This document shows positions 46,151 through 48,634 of a DNA stretch of 48,634 bases, piece after piece. Position 1 is the stretch's first letter. Every line of letters starts with the position of its first letter. The stretch comes from Spirogloea muscicola (Eukaryota; Streptophyta; Zygnematophyceae; Spirogloeales; Spirogloeaceae), in assembly GCA_009602725.1 (NCBI GenBank), contig WELB01000008.1, positions 1,320,063 through 1,368,696 on the forward strand. Direction: 5' to 3'. Made by a program: the position numbers and the translations under genes. Below the pieces are notes generated by a model. It searched no databases and had not been told where the DNA came from. It worked only from the letters and a program-made list of their open reading frames with translations.

Positions 46151-47095
46151 CGCGGTGCGCATCGACTGAAAAGAAGAAGTGGCACACCAAATGGGGGCAA
46201 GGGCAGTGATAAGCCAGCCCAAAAAGAATTGACAAGGGTTCGGAGGGGCCGACAAACAAAAGGAGGCCAGACCGACGAGCCAGTACACTAAGAGGACAGA
46301 AGCATGTACGTTGAGGGACTAGGGTCACAGAACGAAGAAAGGAATAAAAAGGAATCATAGTAACCACAACTGAGCATGCACATATTTGACAGACTGGTCT
46401 GGGGCGCCTGAGCACCATCACGCAAGCCAGCAGCCTGGCTTAGTTCACACCCAGCACGTGGAGTATGACTAGAGCCTGTGAAGACTGCAAAGTTAGACAA
46501 AGTCGCATTCTGTAAAGGCCAGTCAATGCTTCAGACGCAGGAGTACCCAGAGCGCGGGCAGCGCACTTGCTGACTACTTACAACACACCCAACCAAGACG
46601 GGTGGCAACTGAAGTTTGAAATTCAGTCCATTTATCATGGCAGCTCGTGGCAGTCCGTTTATCGCGGCTAGTGAAGCGCATCAGATGGCGAGAATATTGG
46701 CCTCTCCCTCTTCCCCCCCCCCCACCCCCCCCCCCCCCCCCCTCCTTTTCCAGAGCTCGGACATGAAGGGTTGCATGAAATTCAGGAGTTGATATTAGCA
46801 GTTCCTGATGATTTCGAGCGGCTGTGGAAACCCAGCTGAGTGCATGCGGAGCATCATAAGAGTGCATCTAGACTAGGCTGAGCAGGGAGGGTGCAAAACA
46901 CCATATCAATACTACGAGTTGAAACAGTGCAGGTACATGTCAATGTTGACATGCAATGCATGTCAAGAAGCAAGTGCAAGCTCAACTAAGCTTGCAAGGC
47001 CACCTTTACCTGTCCGATATGGATTTGACAATGACAATCTACTTGATTTGTCAACCACTTGGATAAATTTATCATGCTGCCAGTAGCAGGCATGC
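46151..47095. other. intergenic region with a poly-C tract
   Basis: This lies beyond the duplicated ABCI promoter and downstream of PDX1. It contains a C-run at about 46713-46742 broken by a single A. Otherwise it is AT-richer sequence with no convincing gene. Confidence 0.5.
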
Positions 47096-48458
47096 CTACT
47101 CGGAGCGCTCAGCATAGCGCTCCACCCGCTTGTCGTTCAGATTGATGCCCACCATGGCCTCGCCAATGCCGCTGCTCACCTCCGCGAGCAACGCCGCATC
47201 TACAGCCAAAAGGCAGTATGGTGAGAGCATATCGACTGGAACTGACGACTATCATCAGAGGTTCTTGCGCTTCTTGGCAAGCAGAAAAGGCAGGTACATG
47301 CAAGGTCACAATGAGAGCCAAGAGGAAGCAAAGAGGTCTGAAACACCAACCATCAAAGTGAGTTACTGCCTGCACAATTGCACGGCCGCGCTTGACCGGG
47401 TCTCCACTCTTAAAGATGCCCTGTCAATGCCAGTTCCAAGAATTCGTCAATCCTAGAATACGGCAACAAGAACTCTCACGATTTGCTGGCGGCTCGCATA
47501 TGTAATGAGGTCAATGAGATCGTATGGAAGGAAGATGCAAACAAGTACAATAAATAAGTGGTTATCTAACCAGCGCATTTGCAGCACTGGCATAGCACTA
47601 TAGTAGTAAAGAAGAAGGTGATAGAAGCTCACTGAGCCAACAAAAACTCCGTCACAACCGAGCTGCATCATCAGTGCAGCATCCGCAGGAGTAGCCACTG
47701 TACACAGGGACAAGAGCACCATGTGGGTCAACGATAGGCTTATGACATTTGACAGAGCAACACTTCCATCGGTTGCTATAAGCTGGCAAATTTCAGCACT
47801 GCTTCCGGAAGCACAACAACCAACAAAAAACTTCTAAACAATCAGGGCATGCGGCAGTCAGGAGCTGCAGAGCTGAGTGCTCCTGCTTCATACCTCCACC
47901 AGCAGCAAAGTTGACCACTGGGAGTCTGCCCAGCGTCTTGCACAGCTTCACCAAGTCGTACGGAGCACGGTGCTGCCAACAATGCAATATATGCATTGTC
48001 TAGGTGAGCAGGGACTTATATCATATATGGAAGCTGGGACTCATTCAGAGGAGAGGATGTTAGGCATACTAAGTCACAAAAGACAAACAATTTCTACTGT
48101 ACTTGATGACACCGTTTGCTCAGGGATGTCTACTCACATCCTTTGCAAGGGTGTACAGCTCATCGTCATCCATTGACTGGATGCGACGGATCTCGCCGAG
48201 GACAGAGCGAACATGACGTACAGCCTCGATCACGTTGCCCGTGCCAGCTTCACCCTTGGTGCGAATCATAGCCGCCCCCTCAGCAATGCGTCGAAGAGCC
48301 TCCCCAAGGTTACGGCAACCACAGACGAATGGCACCCTGAAATTGTGCTTGTTGATGTGGTTGGCATCATCTGCGGGCGTCAAGACCTCGCTCTCGTCAA
48401 TGTAGTCAATGCCAATCGCTTCCAGAATTTGCGCCTCCACAAAGTGCCCAATGCGTGC
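47096..48458 (-). CDS. PDX1: pyridoxal 5'-phosphate synthase subunit PDX1/SNZ (partial, 5' end beyond the window)
   Basis: Five exons on the minus strand are visible: 48458-48138, 47972-47894, 47697-47633, 47420-47351 and 47199-47096, about 212 of the usual 300 or so residues. The first visible exon opens at [20 protein letters not shown], which in the family follows the conserved MAK segment. [75 protein letters not shown] and the C-terminal MVGINLN are all intact. PDX1 combines ribose 5-phosphate, glyceraldehyde 3-phosphate and ammonia (from PDX2) into vitamin B6 in a dodecamer. The N-terminal exons, including the first catalytic Lys, lie past 48634. The bases from 48459 to the window end look intronic. 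Confidence 0.97.
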
Positions 48459-48634
48459 CTGCATTGCAATCCACATTCGTAGATTACTTGTCAGAACCTG
48501 ACTGCCTTTGAGTTGGAATGCTGTCACCTTGGTGAAGCTACTGCTCCTCTGCAAGTCCTTTGCTTGAGAGGAGGGTATCTTTTCATGGAATAGGAAAAGG
48601 GTGTTGGCTTGAGCGCCAAGGCGGAGGGGGGGGG

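Overview
This window is nuclear DNA from a green-lineage (Viridiplantae) organism, most likely a green alga. Nearly every gene is split by short GT-AG introns. The proteins include plant-lineage types: a plant-type GH17 glucanase with an X8 module, a trichome-birefringence-like (TBL) acyltransferase, a DUF246/GT106 O-fucosyltransferase-type enzyme, a TNO1-like golgin, a plastid Clp adaptor of ClpF type and an ABCI/CAF16-type ATPase. A trebouxiophyte would fit, but an early streptophyte cannot be excluded from the sequence. No rRNA, tRNA, CRISPR array or intact transposon was seen. All exon joins below were made by hand from splice signals, reading phase and family resemblance.

Layout. 1-402 is a pure AG microsatellite. 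851-3418 (+) encodes a GPI-type beta-1,3-glucanase with an X8 module. 4250-6709 (-) is a TBL/PC-esterase. It is divergent from 6952-9655 (+), a rhodanese + dual-specificity phosphatase + FHA protein that carries an apparent frameshift at the phosphatase active site. 10774-11911 (-) is a small NTF2-like protein. 13592-14335 (-) is a DnaJ-type zinc-finger protein whose 5' end runs toward a 498-base assembly gap. 15099-26078 (+) is a very large tail-anchored coiled-coil protein (about 2,800 residues) with tandemly repeated exons. 27112-31323 (-) is an O-fucosyltransferase-family enzyme. 32588-32926 (-) is a doubtful Cys-rich ORF. 33876-35570 (-) is a ClpF-like UVR + YccV protein, divergent from 36696-38484 (+), proteasome subunit beta-3. 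38929-42405 (-) is an exostosin/GT47 glycosyltransferase. 43834-45304 (-) is an ABCI ATPase whose 5' end and promoter are tandemly duplicated upstream. 47096 to the window end (-) is PDX1, the pyridoxal phosphate synthase subunit, cut by the edge.

Functional themes. Five genes bear on the secretory pathway or cell wall: the glucanase, TBL, O-fucosyltransferase-type enzyme, GT47 and the Golgi/TGN tether. The rest are housekeeping (proteasome, plastid proteolysis, vitamin B6) or signalling (MKP-like phosphatase). Gene 5' ends lie in very GC/CpG-rich tracts while gene bodies are less so. All gaps and single ambiguous bases in the window fall in those promoter tracts.

The most unusual items are the rhodanese-DSP-FHA fusion and its broken P-loop; the phase-0 tandem exon modules in the golgin; a 28-bp perfect palindrome of two opposed CCAAT boxes midway between two divergent genes; and a roughly 435-bp tandem duplication of the ABCI promoter that preserves a CRE palindrome.
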